Below, in pieces: positions 41,926 to 51,236 of a DNA stretch of 64,000 bases; position 1 is the first letter of the stretch; every line of letters starts with the position of its first letter. The notes under the pieces are model-generated. The model had not been told where the DNA came from. It did no database searches and saw nothing but the letters and a program-made list of their open reading frames with translations. A program made the position numbers and the translations under genes. This stretch comes from Komagataella phaffii GS115. Taxonomy: Eukaryota; Ascomycota; Pichiomycetes; Pichiales; Pichiaceae. The stretch is from positions 186,001-250,000 of the forward strand of contig NC_012963.1 of assembly GCF_000027005.1 (NCBI RefSeq), read 5' to 3'.

Positions 41926-43083
41926 TTAGTCAAATTTGACCTTCTTTCCTTGAGACGGAACGATTGCAGCACTTTGACGGGGGGCGTTGGCAAGAACTAC
42001 TGAAGATTTGACTCTTCCCTGGGGCTCATTGGTATTGTATCTTGGCTTGGATGCAAATGATTTTTGAGGTGCGGACCTTTGGTGGTTCTGTTCTTCAGGG
42101 TCGTCAAAGTCTGAAAAGGTCTTCTTTTTGGGCTTTTCGATGGCAGAGCCGATAACATTTCCAGAATCATCAATCTCTCCCTCTTCAACCGGTTTCCTGA
42201 ACGCTGGGCTTCTCTTAGACCTGTCTTCACCATATTCCATTCTCAACGGCCTTCCAACCATTCGCTTGCATAGTTTATCATTCAGAGCATTGGTTGCTCC
42301 TTCCACATCTAGAAAATCAATAAATGCAAATCCTTTACATTTCCCTGAATCCTCAAACGTTGCCATCCTTATTTTAACAATATTACCGCAGTGCTGGAAA
42401 TGCTCCTCCAAGTCCTCCTTAGTAGTGTCGAAAGATAGGTTACCAACAAAAAGAATTCTTGAGGGAGGGTTCTTGTTCTTTCCACTATCTCCACCAGTTT
42501 GTTGTTGCTTACTTTTTTCAGGTCTTCCTTCAAAAGAATTGGCGTCCTTAATCAGCAGGTTTCTGCCGTTCAATGACTGTTCAGATAGTGATATACAAAC
42601 TGGGACCAATTCTGGTTTGTCAAAGTCCACATATGCAAAGCCTCTAATTTTGGGTCCCTTCTTGGGAAGATTAATTCTAGTGATGTTTTCAGGGGTAATT
42701 TTCATATCTAAATGTTCGGTGTTTGCGATCAAAAATGATCTCAACTCATCTCTAGTGGTGTCAAATGTAAGGTTACCGATCCAAACGCCATTAACTGACT
42801 TTGAGGCTGGTTTATCAGATTCTTTTTTTGGTTTACCTTCTAATGACTTTTCCTTCTTTGCCATTCTTTTCTGTTTCTTGGACAAAGGAGCAGCATCATC
42901 CAGGTTGATTTCCAGCTCCTCTAACTCTTTTGACTCTCTACTTCTCTTCTTTTCCTTCTTTTCCTTCTTTTCTTTTTTCACCTCAGCTCTCTCAACTGAG
43001 TCGTCTTCTTCACTACTACTCAGCTGCTTCTGCACCTTAACTCCTTCTTTATCTGGCTTTTCATCCTTCTTATCCTTGGCCAT
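41926..43083 (-). CDS. NOP13: Nucleolar two-RRM protein Nop13
   Basis: 385 residues (the Saccharomyces protein has 403). A Lys/Glu-rich N-terminus (about 1-95) precedes RRM1 (GVWIGNLTFDTTRDEL; RGFAYVDF) and RRM2 (RILFVGNLSFDTTKEDLEEHF; KGFAFIDF), then a charged tail ending KKVKFD. The phrase GVWIGNL with two RRMs separated by a Lys/Gln/Gly linker is characteristic of Nop13. It associates with 90S and pre-60S particles. The opposite strand carries a 325-codon open frame that I regard as an artefact. Confidence 0.9.
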   Translation of the reverse strand: MAKDKKDEKPDKEGVKVQKQLSSSEEDDSVERAEVKKEKKEKKEKKRSRESKELEELEINLDDAAPLSKKQKRMAKKEKSLEGKPKKESDKPASKSVNGVWIGNLTFDTTRDELRSFLIANTEHLDMKITPENITRINLPKKGPKIRGFAYVDFDKPELVPVCISLSEQSLNGRNLLIKDANSFEGRPEKSKQQQTGGDSGKNKNPPSRILFVGNLSFDTTKEDLEEHFQHCGNIVKIRMATFEDSGKCKGFAFIDFLDVEGATNALNDKLCKRMVGRPLRMEYGEDRSKRSPAFRKPVEEGEIDDSGNVIGSAIEKPKKKTFSDFDDPEEQNHQRSAPQKSFASKPRYNTNEPQGRVKSSVVLANAPRQSAAIVPSQGKKVKFD

Positions 43084-43630
43084 ACTACTTAATCTTTCAG
43101 TCTAAGGCCAAAGAAAAAGGGAAATAAAAAAAAATATATACTTGCATTTCGCGCATCCATCTAACATCCTGTTGCAACATTCTGTACCTTGTAGGGTACC
43201 TGCCGCATTGGTAAGATCTTCTTTGTTTCCTGCCCGGCACGGTCTCCTGGGCTACCAAAAACCTTAAGTTTCTTTTATACTCCGAAGGACATTTATCATG
43301 GACTTCTGCCGTCCATGCTCCAATCGTGCAGATCTCTCCACTTAACTAACCCCAATATCCCCGTAAACCAGCAAGTATGAGCTCTCCTTACAGGCAATGG
43401 GAACGCCCTGCAGCAGCCGGTCACAGCGAGGCTCTTACGGCAAAAATTCTGGACTTTTCCCTCTGTCAAATCTCACGTTAAGTTTGGAGCCCTTACCCCA
43501 CCAGAGTCGTGTTCGCTCACACAGAGATCATGTTACTTAAGTAAATACATTTGCTGCTCTAGAATACTTGCTATTGTACACTTCCGGTTCTCTGCACCAC
43601 TCCATATTCAATCTCCACTATAGAGTCGTC
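43084..43630. promoter_or_regulatory. Divergent promoter between NOP13 and UGP1
   Basis: 547 bp with no credible gene. An A-rich tract (43123-43137) lies close to the NOP13 start. The frame of UGP1 stays open to 43568 without an ATG. I see nothing else to report. Confidence 0.4.
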
Positions 43631-45142
43631 ATGAGCGCCTATCAATCTCCTAAGAAACACGTCAAGACTCAGTCCGCCTATGCTTTCGACAACACCACAA
43701 CAAGCATTGCTGCCTCTCAAATGAGAAACGTTCTCAACACCTTGGTCGACTCTGTGCATGCAGCCGATGAGCACACAAGGGAGCGTTTCGAAAATGAGAT
43801 GGACACTTTCTTCGGGTTGTTTCGTCGCTACTTAGCTGACAAGGCCTCCGGTTCTACTTTGGACTGGGACAAAATCAACTCCCCCACCAAAGAGGAAGTC
43901 GTTAAGTACCAAGATCTTAAGAGCGTTGAAAACACTGACAACTTGTCCAAGCTTGCCGTGCTCAAGTTGAATGGTGGTCTGGGAACCTCAATGGGTTGTG
44001 TTGGACCGAAATCCGTTATCGAAGTTCGTGAGGGACAATCCTTCCTGGACCTTTCCGTTCGTCAGATTGAATACCTCAACAGAACTTTCGACACCGATGT
44101 TCCATTGCTATTGATGAACTCTTTCAACACGGATGATGACACTCATCATTTGATCCAGAAGTACCAGGGTCATCGTATTCGTATCCGCACATTCAACCAA
44201 TCTCGATATCCACGTATTTTCAAAGATTCACTGCTTCCTGTTCCACAGTCTTATGATGATTCTTTGGAAGCCTGGTATCCTCCAGGTCACGGTGATCTCT
44301 TTGAATCTCTGGTAGCTTCAGGTGAGTTAGATGTACTATTGCAGCAAGGTAAGGAAATCTTATTTGTCTCCAACGGTGATAACTTAGGAGCAACTGTGGA
44401 CACCAAGATTTTGAACCATATGATTGAAACAGGTGCTGAATACATTATGGAGCTTACGGATAAAACTAGGGCTGATGTTAAGGGTGGTACTTTGATCTCG
44501 TACGATGGTCAAGTCCGTCTATTGGAGATTGCCCAAGTTCCAAAAGAGCATGTTGAAGAGTTTAAATCTATCAAGAAATTTACTAACTTCAATACCAATA
44601 ACTTGTGGATCAATTTGAAGGCTATCAAGCGTCTGGTAGAATCCGATTCAATCAAAGTGGAAATAATTCCAAACAACAAGACTATCCGCGTTGGCTCTCA
44701 GGAGGTTAACGTTGTGCAATTGGAGACTGCTGTTGGTGCCGCTATCAGACATTTCCGCAATGCACACGGTGTGGTGGTATCAAGATCTCGTTTCTTGCCA
44801 GTTAAAACATGTTCAGATCTACTGCTAGTCAAATCTGACCTGTTCTATCTTGAACATGGTTCACTAAAAATAGATCCTGCCCGTTTTGGGGCTGCTCCAC
44901 TTATTAAGTTGGGTTCTCACTTTAAGAAGGTCAAGGAGTTCCAGGATCGGATTCCCCATATGCCTAAAATCTTGGAATTGGATCACCTTACGGTTACCGG
45001 TAATGTTCAGTTTGGTAAAGGAGTCCAGCTAAAAGGAACTGTCATTATCGTGTGTTCTGACGGTCAAAGAATTGACATCCCTAACGGATCAATTCTTGAA
45101 AATGTTGTTGTTACAGGTAACCTTACTATTTTGGAGCATTAG
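43631..45142 (+). CDS. UGP1: UTP-glucose-1-phosphate uridylyltransferase
   Basis: 503 residues from the ATG at 43631 ([10 protein letters not shown]); Saccharomyces Ugp1 has 499. The nucleotide-binding loop is [16 protein letters not shown], followed by [13 protein letters not shown], and the C-terminus forms a left-handed beta-helix ([15 protein letters not shown]). It makes UDP-glucose for glycogen, trehalose, beta-glucan and glycoprotein synthesis. In this window it supplies the sugar donor of the UGGT gene product. Ser-Ser/Thr sites near the N-terminus include the region phosphorylated by PAS kinase in Saccharomyces. Confidence 0.97.
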   Translation: MSAYQSPKKHVKTQSAYAFDNTTTSIAASQMRNVLNTLVDSVHAADEHTRERFENEMDTFFGLFRRYLADKASGSTLDWDKINSPTKEEVVKYQDLKSVENTDNLSKLAVLKLNGGLGTSMGCVGPKSVIEVREGQSFLDLSVRQIEYLNRTFDTDVPLLLMNSFNTDDDTHHLIQKYQGHRIRIRTFNQSRYPRIFKDSLLPVPQSYDDSLEAWYPPGHGDLFESLVASGELDVLLQQGKEILFVSNGDNLGATVDTKILNHMIETGAEYIMELTDKTRADVKGGTLISYDGQVRLLEIAQVPKEHVEEFKSIKKFTNFNTNNLWINLKAIKRLVESDSIKVEIIPNNKTIRVGSQEVNVVQLETAVGAAIRHFRNAHGVVVSRSRFLPVKTCSDLLLVKSDLFYLEHGSLKIDPARFGAAPLIKLGSHFKKVKEFQDRIPHMPKILELDHLTVTGNVQFGKGVQLKGTVIIVCSDGQRIDIPNGSILENVVVTGNLTILEH

Positions 45143-45198
45143 GCATTTTTAAAATAATATACATGGGGTTATACATAACATTTAGTTTTGAGTCAGTG

Positions 45199-46068
45199 TC
45201 ATTTCTGGTTAAACTCTAACTGCTTGAACTCCCTACCCAGTTGTCTCTTTCTTTTTCTTTCGATAACCTTTTCTCTTTGGCTTGGCTTCATCGAATCGAA
45301 CTTGGCTTTTTGAACTAACTTTCTTTTGTCACTGTTTTTCAAGAAGAAATTCTTATGATTCCTTTTGTAGTCTCTCACAATTTCGTTTTCCAGGTCTCTG
45401 TTCTTCAATGTGTCTACTCTGGACTTGAGAGATTGAATCTTATACTTGATTGTATTGATCTCTCGTTCACTTAATAGCTGCTCGGTCATATCGTCTTGTA
45501 GAATTTTATTCAGCTCAGTAATCTCTTTCTCCCTATATTCGTCTAAGAATTTGTAGTTTTCTCTAGCCTTTTGGAGATCTGCTTTACCAAACGCTGTATC
45601 GAATCTGACATCCTGGTACAATGAACTTGAGCCAGAACCGTTCAAGAGTCCAGGAATCTCCCTCACCTTTGACACTCTCTTCTTAGCACTAGACTCTGAG
45701 GGTGCGTGCTTACTTTTAGATCTAGGTTCCTCCTTGGAATGCCTATCTGAAGTTCGACTTTGATGGTCTTGAGATGGCTCTTCAAAAAACTCACCGTCAT
45801 CAGAAATGTCACTGGGAGGTTGAAAATCTTCTTCCTGTTTCTTCAATACTTTCGGTTTCTTGACTTTTTTTACCTTCTTCTTGGATTCTCTCTCCTCAGT
45901 TTGTAATCTTGCTTGAGCTTTTGATAAGGAGCCAAAAGAAATCGTATCTAGATCTCCAGAGTCTTCCTTCTGACTCTTCTTCCTCCGAGCAAGAATTCTG
46001 TCAAGCTGAGTTGAGTAGTCATCCTCATCATCCAGTAACGAAGCCTTGGAAAATTTCTGAGCCTTCAT
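45199..46068 (-). CDS. RRP36: rRNA processing protein Rrp36
   Basis: 289 residues. The C-terminal half carries the family core: FDTAFGKADLQKARENYKFLD, IKYKIQSLKSRVDTLKNRD and the basic end KVIERKRKRQLGREFKQLE. The N-terminal half is charged and disordered. Rrp36 is part of the 90S pre-ribosome and acts in early cleavages leading to 18S rRNA. It converges with UGP1 (56 bp between stops) and is divergent from MRPL44 with about 150 bp between starts. Confidence 0.92.
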   Translation of the reverse strand: MKAQKFSKASLLDDEDDYSTQLDRILARRKKSQKEDSGDLDTISFGSLSKAQARLQTEERESKKKVKKVKKPKVLKKQEEDFQPPSDISDDGEFFEEPSQDHQSRTSDRHSKEEPRSKSKHAPSESSAKKRVSKVREIPGLLNGSGSSSLYQDVRFDTAFGKADLQKARENYKFLDEYREKEITELNKILQDDMTEQLLSEREINTIKYKIQSLKSRVDTLKNRDLENEIVRDYKRNHKNFFLKNSDKRKLVQKAKFDSMKPSQREKVIERKRKRQLGREFKQLEFNQK

Positions 46069-46219
46069 GTAGATATCTATGGGTGAAGTGATTCTTATTT
46101 AGAGGGAGGTAAGTCAGAAAAAAAAATATATCATGGTAGTGGGCGAAACTCAATATCGGATACTCTTCGAAAAAATCCACCCTCTCTCATCACGACCCAA
46201 TTCTTGCAGAAGCATCTCC

Positions 46220-46510
46220 ATGATTACCAAGTACTTTACCAAAGTATCGGTCAAATTCAACCCTTTTGGTCCAGAAGCTAAAGGCGCAAGACTTTTTCTT
46301 GCAGCTTTGCCCAGTTCCTTGAAGAAATCATGCACAATAAACTACGAAGTCTTGAACAGCCAGTCAAACAAAAAACCTATCATTGAGGTGACCTACAAAG
46401 ACAAAAAGACGTTAGATGTCAACCCAACATCGTTGAACTTCAACGAGCTTAGCAACCTGTTTGATCGCCATTCCAGAAAACTTCAGTTGGAAGAATCCAT
46501 CCAGGGTTAG
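46220..46510 (+). CDS. MRPL44: Mitochondrial large-subunit ribosomal protein mL53
   Basis: 96 residues from the ATG at 46220; Saccharomyces Mrpl44 has 98. MITKYFTKVSVKFNPFGPEA, VTYKDKKTLDV and LFDRHSRKLQLEE match it closely. The frame extends back to an ATG at 46133, which would add 29 residues, but the family starts at MITKYF. mL53 has a thioredoxin-like fold and sits on the mitochondrial large subunit. Confidence 0.92.
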   Translation: MITKYFTKVSVKFNPFGPEAKGARLFLAALPSSLKKSCTINYEVLNSQSNKKPIIEVTYKDKKTLDVNPTSLNFNELSNLFDRHSRKLQLEESIQG

Positions 46511-46599
46511 GGTGACTTCTACAATTGTGTAAAAATATTCAACTTGTAAATATATGAATGAAAGAAGCAAAAAAAAAAATAAAAAAACTTCGTATGTAT

Positions 46600-47496
46600 C
46601 TATAATTCGTCGTGATTTTTGGTTTGCTTGCCCTTCTTGCCCTTCTTCGCTTTTCTTCCGGGTTTAATTCCCCTGCGAATGTGCTCTAGAAACTTACCTC
46701 TCTTACTGAGAGGTCCTTCCAGGGGAGTTGAAAACTCGGCTAAAAACTTGCTAATGCTCAGCTTATCCAGTTTCCCATCAAAAATGTGGATTTCATTTTC
46801 ATGTAGCACCAAAATCGAAGGCGAAGTTATGCTCTCTCCAGAAAACGATTGTTGATACTCCTCTAATCGTGTAGTCAATGCTTTCTTCGTTTTGTCGTTG
46901 AAAGGATAGTAAAAAGACTCTATGTCATTCAAAAAGTCTAAGGCAATTGACTTTATCAGAGCACTAGGTTTGGCCTTATCTGTCACAAGTAGAAGCTGGG
47001 TCTTCTCAGAATTTCCCAGGGTTTGGTTAATATTATTGGGTGACACTCGCTTGACGTAGTTCTTTATACGAGACACTCCAAACTCAACAATTGACTTAGT
47101 ATCTCTAGCACCACTGTATACCTCATTAGCATGAGCACCAGATCTTCTATTGGTGCTTGATGTGGGATCAAACTTGGGGGGTCTGAAAACCATGATCGTA
47201 GGAAATCCTTGAATACGGTAATCAGAGCAAAGCTTCTTGTTTTCGGCAGCATCGCAGTCAATTGCGGCCACCTGAAGGTAGTCTTTGGAAACGGCTGCTG
47301 CCTTCTTGAAGGGATTTTTCAAGTTCTGACAATGGCCACACCAAGGAGCATAAAATTCCACAACCGAAGAGTAGTTTGAGTTGAAAACGACATCCTTGAA
47401 ATTATAAGCATTCAACTGGATTACATCATCCTTTGGAGTGTAGAAAGTATCCGCAGACACCAAAGACACCAGAAGTGCCAAGGATAGTAACTTCAT
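46600..47496 (-). CDS. MPD1: Protein disulfide isomerase family member Mpd1
   Basis: 298 residues from the first ATG at 47494-47496; upstream in-frame codons contain no ATG. The signal peptide is MKLLSLALLVSLVSA. One thioredoxin domain has the active site APWCGHCQNLK (Cys53, Cys56). The C-terminus is strongly basic (GRKAKKGKKGKQ) and ends in HDEL for ER retention. Single CGHC domain plus HDEL and a length near 300 match Mpd1, which can partly replace Pdi1 in Saccharomyces. It oxidises and reshuffles disulfides in the ER lumen and probably interacts with calnexin-type lectins. Confidence 0.88.
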   Translation of the reverse strand: MKLLSLALLVSLVSADTFYTPKDDVIQLNAYNFKDVVFNSNYSSVVEFYAPWCGHCQNLKNPFKKAAAVSKDYLQVAAIDCDAAENKKLCSDYRIQGFPTIMVFRPPKFDPTSSTNRRSGAHANEVYSGARDTKSIVEFGVSRIKNYVKRVSPNNINQTLGNSEKTQLLLVTDKAKPSALIKSIALDFLNDIESFYYPFNDKTKKALTTRLEEYQQSFSGESITSPSILVLHENEIHIFDGKLDKLSISKFLAEFSTPLEGPLSKRGKFLEHIRRGIKPGRKAKKGKKGKQTKNHDEL

Positions 47497-47894
47497 GTGC
47501 TGTCGAGAGGGAAGAGATTTAGCGAGAAAGGGGACAAAAAACGGTGGGAAAATAAATAAAAGGGGAGCCTGACGACGATGCTTCGCATGCAATCAAGATC
47601 TCCCTCTGTACATCTAGAAAATTCAACGCCTTCTAGTTCATACATGTAGTGCCATCCAACCTTCTACGGCTGCTCATTTCAAGCAGCGCTTCTCCATTTC
47701 AAACCCACATTTCGTTTGCCGTTTGCTTAGTCTTGGCCCACAAATACCCCGGTCGTGTCTGTTCCAAAAAAACACTTCTCCTAACATGACTTGGAGATCC
47801 CTGAGGGTCAAAATTTTTACTTTACACCACCCTAGCATTGAAGCTCAACTGGTCCTGTCCTTTCTCTAATTATATGCCCTAAGGCCTCATTTAG
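47497..47894. promoter_or_regulatory. Divergent promoter between MPD1 and the GATA factor gene
   Basis: 398 bp. I found neither a clear unfolded-protein response element nor GATA sites that I would defend. There is no credible ORF. Confidence 0.35.
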
Positions 47895-49595
47895 ATGGAA
47901 GGAAACAGAAGAAATAATACAGGATCTTTGAAGGATCTTGAAGATTCGCCGTCCATATGGGGGGTATATTCTTCGGCTAAAAAGCTACTAGATTTATACC
48001 CCCGAGTTGAAAACAGAACATTAAGAAATGAATCCAAGAAAACCCAGATGACAAAACAAGACAGCCTTTCTGGCAAACTACATTTTTCCGAATTGCAACT
48101 AGATGACTCTGCTGATTTGACGGAGATTATTTCAAGTGCTCCTGGCCTGTATTATTCTCCAGATTCGTTGGAAAATAATTCTGGGGCTCCGTCTAGTTAC
48201 TCAGATTCCAAGGTTAAATCCGAACTTCGAAAACCAAAACCTTCAATGATGGTTACGCCCTCATCTATGAATGATAGTCCCTTGCATGACTCCAACAATT
48301 TGGATCTAAACTCGATGTGGAAGTTCGATAGCAATGATGATGGTGAGGAAGATGGTATGGGAGGAGATTTTAGTGATATTATCCAAGACAAGTCTTTGCA
48401 AGAATTCTTGAGTGACGGAGCTTCTCATAAACTACAGTTAGCGAAACCTACTTCCGAGACTACTAGTATCACAACAACAGTGACTGTTCAGAAAGATATG
48501 AGTGACTCATCATCCCCCAAAGCTGACAATGACGAAAGTATAACAAGAACTCAATGCTCAAATTGTAAGACTGAAAAGACTCCTCTTTGGAGAAGAGATG
48601 GAAGTGGCAATACGTTGTGCAATGCTTGTGGTCTTTTCCAAAAACTTCATGGTACTGTGAGGCCATTGTCTTTGAAAACGGACGTCATTAGGAAACGAAA
48701 TTCCAAGAGACAACAACATCAATCTTCTTTAACACACGGGCTCTGCAAGATGCAACAGCAACAACAACAAGTTCAATTCCAGCCACAACAACATGAACAT
48801 ATTCAACCTTCTCATAGCACTCAAACTCAAAAGCAAATACAACAACAACAGCAACAGCCTTATCCTTACCCCTATAATAATTCTCTTCCAACAACAGCCG
48901 TATCATTTTCTCCCTACGGAGGTTCACAAGATTCCTATTATCTAATGAGAGGCAACAGTCTCAACAGCAACGCTCAAAAGCATAAGAATGTTCCCATTTT
49001 GCCCAAGCCTTCCAGGGGTCCCAGCAATAAAAACATTCCCGTTCCCATGATGCCACAACAACAAGACTCTCCCTATACTTCGTTCTCCCCGCATTCAGCA
49101 GGATTCAAGCGCAGAAAGTCACAAATCAGTCTTTCAGGTAATAATCCTGGAGTATCTATACCGGCATCACCTTCCTCTGTTTCCAGTTTTACTTCACAGC
49201 AACCAGTGGCTGTTGCTTCGTATTTTACGAACGCTGCCTCGCCAATTAACTCAGACCTAGGTATTATATCTCCCAGCAACGACTATGGGCATGGGTTCTC
49301 CAACTCCATCTCCAGCTCTTTGCACCAAGAATTCCAAATGAAGCGCGGTATACCATCTTCCCCTATTCTGAAAAACTCGTTTCAGCAGAGATTTCCAGAG
49401 ACTGCCAGACGTCCTTCCAGTCTTAGTCTTCAAACTCAGCACGTTGTTACTGGTTTTGATGTCAAACAGGAGGGCTTCCCAGAGGACAAAACATGCGGTC
49501 CCAGACGAAATTCCAAAGACCCTGGCACTGCAGGTCCAACCCCGAACAATAGAAACATTGCGGAAGATCTAGACTGGCTTAAGTTTGGTATATAA
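47895..49595 (+). CDS. GAT1: GATA zinc-finger nitrogen regulator (Gat1/Gln3 type)
   Basis: 566 residues. One type IVa GATA finger, [18 protein letters not shown] then [10 protein letters not shown], has the C-x2-C-x17-C-x2-C spacing, at about residues 220-245, followed by the basic region RKRNSKRQQ. Upstream is an acidic activation-type region with [16 protein letters not shown]. Downstream are Gln tracts encoded by CAA/CAG repeats (48749-48861) and a conserved end DLDWLKFGI. Gat1 and Gln3 activate genes for poor nitrogen sources, under TORC1 and Ure2 control. I favour Gat1 but cannot exclude Gln3. Confidence 0.85.
   Translation: MEGNRRNNTGSLKDLEDSPSIWGVYSSAKKLLDLYPRVENRTLRNESKKTQMTKQDSLSGKLHFSELQLDDSADLTEIISSAPGLYYSPDSLENNSGAPSSYSDSKVKSELRKPKPSMMVTPSSMNDSPLHDSNNLDLNSMWKFDSNDDGEEDGMGGDFSDIIQDKSLQEFLSDGASHKLQLAKPTSETTSITTTVTVQKDMSDSSSPKADNDESITRTQCSNCKTEKTPLWRRDGSGNTLCNACGLFQKLHGTVRPLSLKTDVIRKRNSKRQQHQSSLTHGLCKMQQQQQQVQFQPQQHEHIQPSHSTQTQKQIQQQQQQPYPYPYNNSLPTTAVSFSPYGGSQDSYYLMRGNSLNSNAQKHKNVPILPKPSRGPSNKNIPVPMMPQQQDSPYTSFSPHSAGFKRRKSQISLSGNNPGVSIPASPSSVSSFTSQQPVAVASYFTNAASPINSDLGIISPSNDYGHGFSNSISSSLHQEFQMKRGIPSSPILKNSFQQRFPETARRPSSLSLQTQHVVTGFDVKQEGFPEDKTCGPRRNSKDPGTAGPTPNNRNIAEDLDWLKFGI
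48749..48861 (+). repeat. CAA/CAG repeat encoding Gln tracts in the GATA factor
   Basis: Clusters of CAA and CAG codons at 48749-48771 and around 48837-48858 encode short polyglutamine runs after the zinc finger, a common unstable feature of yeast transcription factors. Confidence 0.75.
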
Positions 49596-49794
49596 ACGAT
49601 ATAGGTATGAATTAATGGAATTAATGGTCAGTATTACCCGGCTCCAACTCTCAACTCTTTGATCCTACAAGGCGAACAAATGGCATACCTAGCGCTACTA
49701 GCATTGACCTTTCTCTGCATGCGCGCTCCAACTTGAAAATCGTCCATCCGACACCAAGCTTCGAACATATTTCTCCAGGTTTCCCAAAACTGCA

Positions 49795-51021
49795 ATGTCC
49801 AAGTTCTTTGAGGATATCAATGGATCTCGGACGACGAAACAAGTTGCCGCTCCTCATCCAATGCAATACTCTTGGACTTTTTGGCATCATGTGAGGGGCA
49901 AGGAGACCGAAAACGTAACTACATCTGGTAGTGTAGCTGAGCCTTCTGAACAGGAAAATAAAGAGACAAGTTCGGAGGCTTCCAGAAATGACTGGCAAAA
50001 CACACTTGACCAATATTTACAGACCGTTAAACAAGTAGAGTTTCCATCAGTGGCGAATGGCGGTGCTACTACTACTACCAATATTGACTCATGCGAACAG
50101 TTGTGGCAATCATTGAGCAATTTGAGGAAAGTATCTGACCTTCCAGTTGGCACAGAGCTCTTTTTGTTTAAAAGTGGAATCAAGCCAGTTTGGGAGGATC
50201 CTGCTAATAAGGCTGGTGGAAGATGGTTAATCAAGTCCCGTTATAGGAGAGCTCAATGCGATGCCTCAACCATGGAGAGATTTTCTTTGATCTGGGAACG
50301 ATTGATATTGAGACTTTGTGGAGGTACCTATTTCTCAAACTATTCAGATGCTGACTTTGAAGAGTTTCAAGACGACATTTGTGGCATTACCCTGAGTGTA
50401 AGAAAGAATGAGGTGATGATATACATTTGGAATAAGAACTCAATATCGTCGCAGAAGCCAACGAATGAACCTCAGGATGAAACCGAGCCTGACCAGGATG
50501 GAGAGAAGGAAGCGGAACCAGATGGGAAACTTAACGCGGATGCAAACTTCACTCCACGTTTAAATACAGTGAACAAAATTCTTGCACCAGCAATTTCCGT
50601 GATCAAGGAATGCGACTTGATATTAGAGGGGGCTGATCCTCTAGAAGATCATAAAATTGAAAGTTTGGCCAATGTTTCAGAGCTTGCCTTTGATTATAGA
50701 TTTCACCACTCTAGCAAGAGATTCTTTGTCCAAAACTTCCAGAATGATTATAATGCCGTCTATAAAGCTCCTCATCAAAATAGGCATTGGAATAGATCCA
50801 ATCATAATTCACACGGTCCATTTTCCAGCAACCACAATTCCAGTGGTAGGAATTTCAAGGATAGAAAAAATAACTATAAAGCTGCGGCCAAAACCGATAC
50901 CCAGTCGTTGTTTGCCAACCTAGGACGATCCAGAAAGGGAGGCTCGGGCGAGCCGGGAGGTCTTTTGGGCAACAAACGGAGACTTCAAAGAAGTAGCCAC
51001 AAGGATGAAGATTCTGCTTGA
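49795..51021 (+). CDS. eIF4E-family cap-binding protein, 4EHP-like, with long tail
   Basis: 408 residues. Residues 20-220 form an eIF4E fold: HPMQYSWTFWHHVRGK, Trp67 in NDWQNTL, SCEQLWQSLSNL, and LFKSGIKPVWEDPANKAGG with Trp133 and Glu134, then RWLIKSR. Trp67 and Trp133 align with the two cap-stacking residues of eIF4E. The start HPMQYSWTFW resembles the 4EHP/eIF4E2 class. The remaining 190 residues are Asn/His/Arg/Lys-rich and unlike canonical eIF4E (about 210 residues). Saccharomyces has only Cdc33, so this is a second member. In animals 4EHP represses translation; the role here is unknown. Confidence 0.85.
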   Translation: MSKFFEDINGSRTTKQVAAPHPMQYSWTFWHHVRGKETENVTTSGSVAEPSEQENKETSSEASRNDWQNTLDQYLQTVKQVEFPSVANGGATTTTNIDSCEQLWQSLSNLRKVSDLPVGTELFLFKSGIKPVWEDPANKAGGRWLIKSRYRRAQCDASTMERFSLIWERLILRLCGGTYFSNYSDADFEEFQDDICGITLSVRKNEVMIYIWNKNSISSQKPTNEPQDETEPDQDGEKEAEPDGKLNADANFTPRLNTVNKILAPAISVIKECDLILEGADPLEDHKIESLANVSELAFDYRFHHSSKRFFVQNFQNDYNAVYKAPHQNRHWNRSNHNSHGPFSSNHNSSGRNFKDRKNNYKAAAKTDTQSLFANLGRSRKGGSGEPGGLLGNKRRLQRSSHKDEDSA

Positions 51022-51236
51022 TTTATAAAGATAGTAATGTAATTATCCGCCCAATGTGCATTCCCCCTAGGTTCTCCCCCCGCGCCCAAAGTCTCCACAG
51101 GAATGCTCGCCGAACCGTGCCTCTCTTGTGGCAGTCTCACAAGACCTTCCTCTCTCATTTTATGAACTTTACGAGGCTTCTCTCCACAATCAACTACAAG
51201 AAAATACCTCCTTCCATATTTAGATCATACTCTACC

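Noticed and set aside
42128..43105. 325-codon plus-strand frame opposite NOP13
   Set aside because: It is the complement of a Lys/Glu-rich coding region, giving Phe/Ser/Leu-rich nonsense; NOP13 with two RRMs is clearly the gene.
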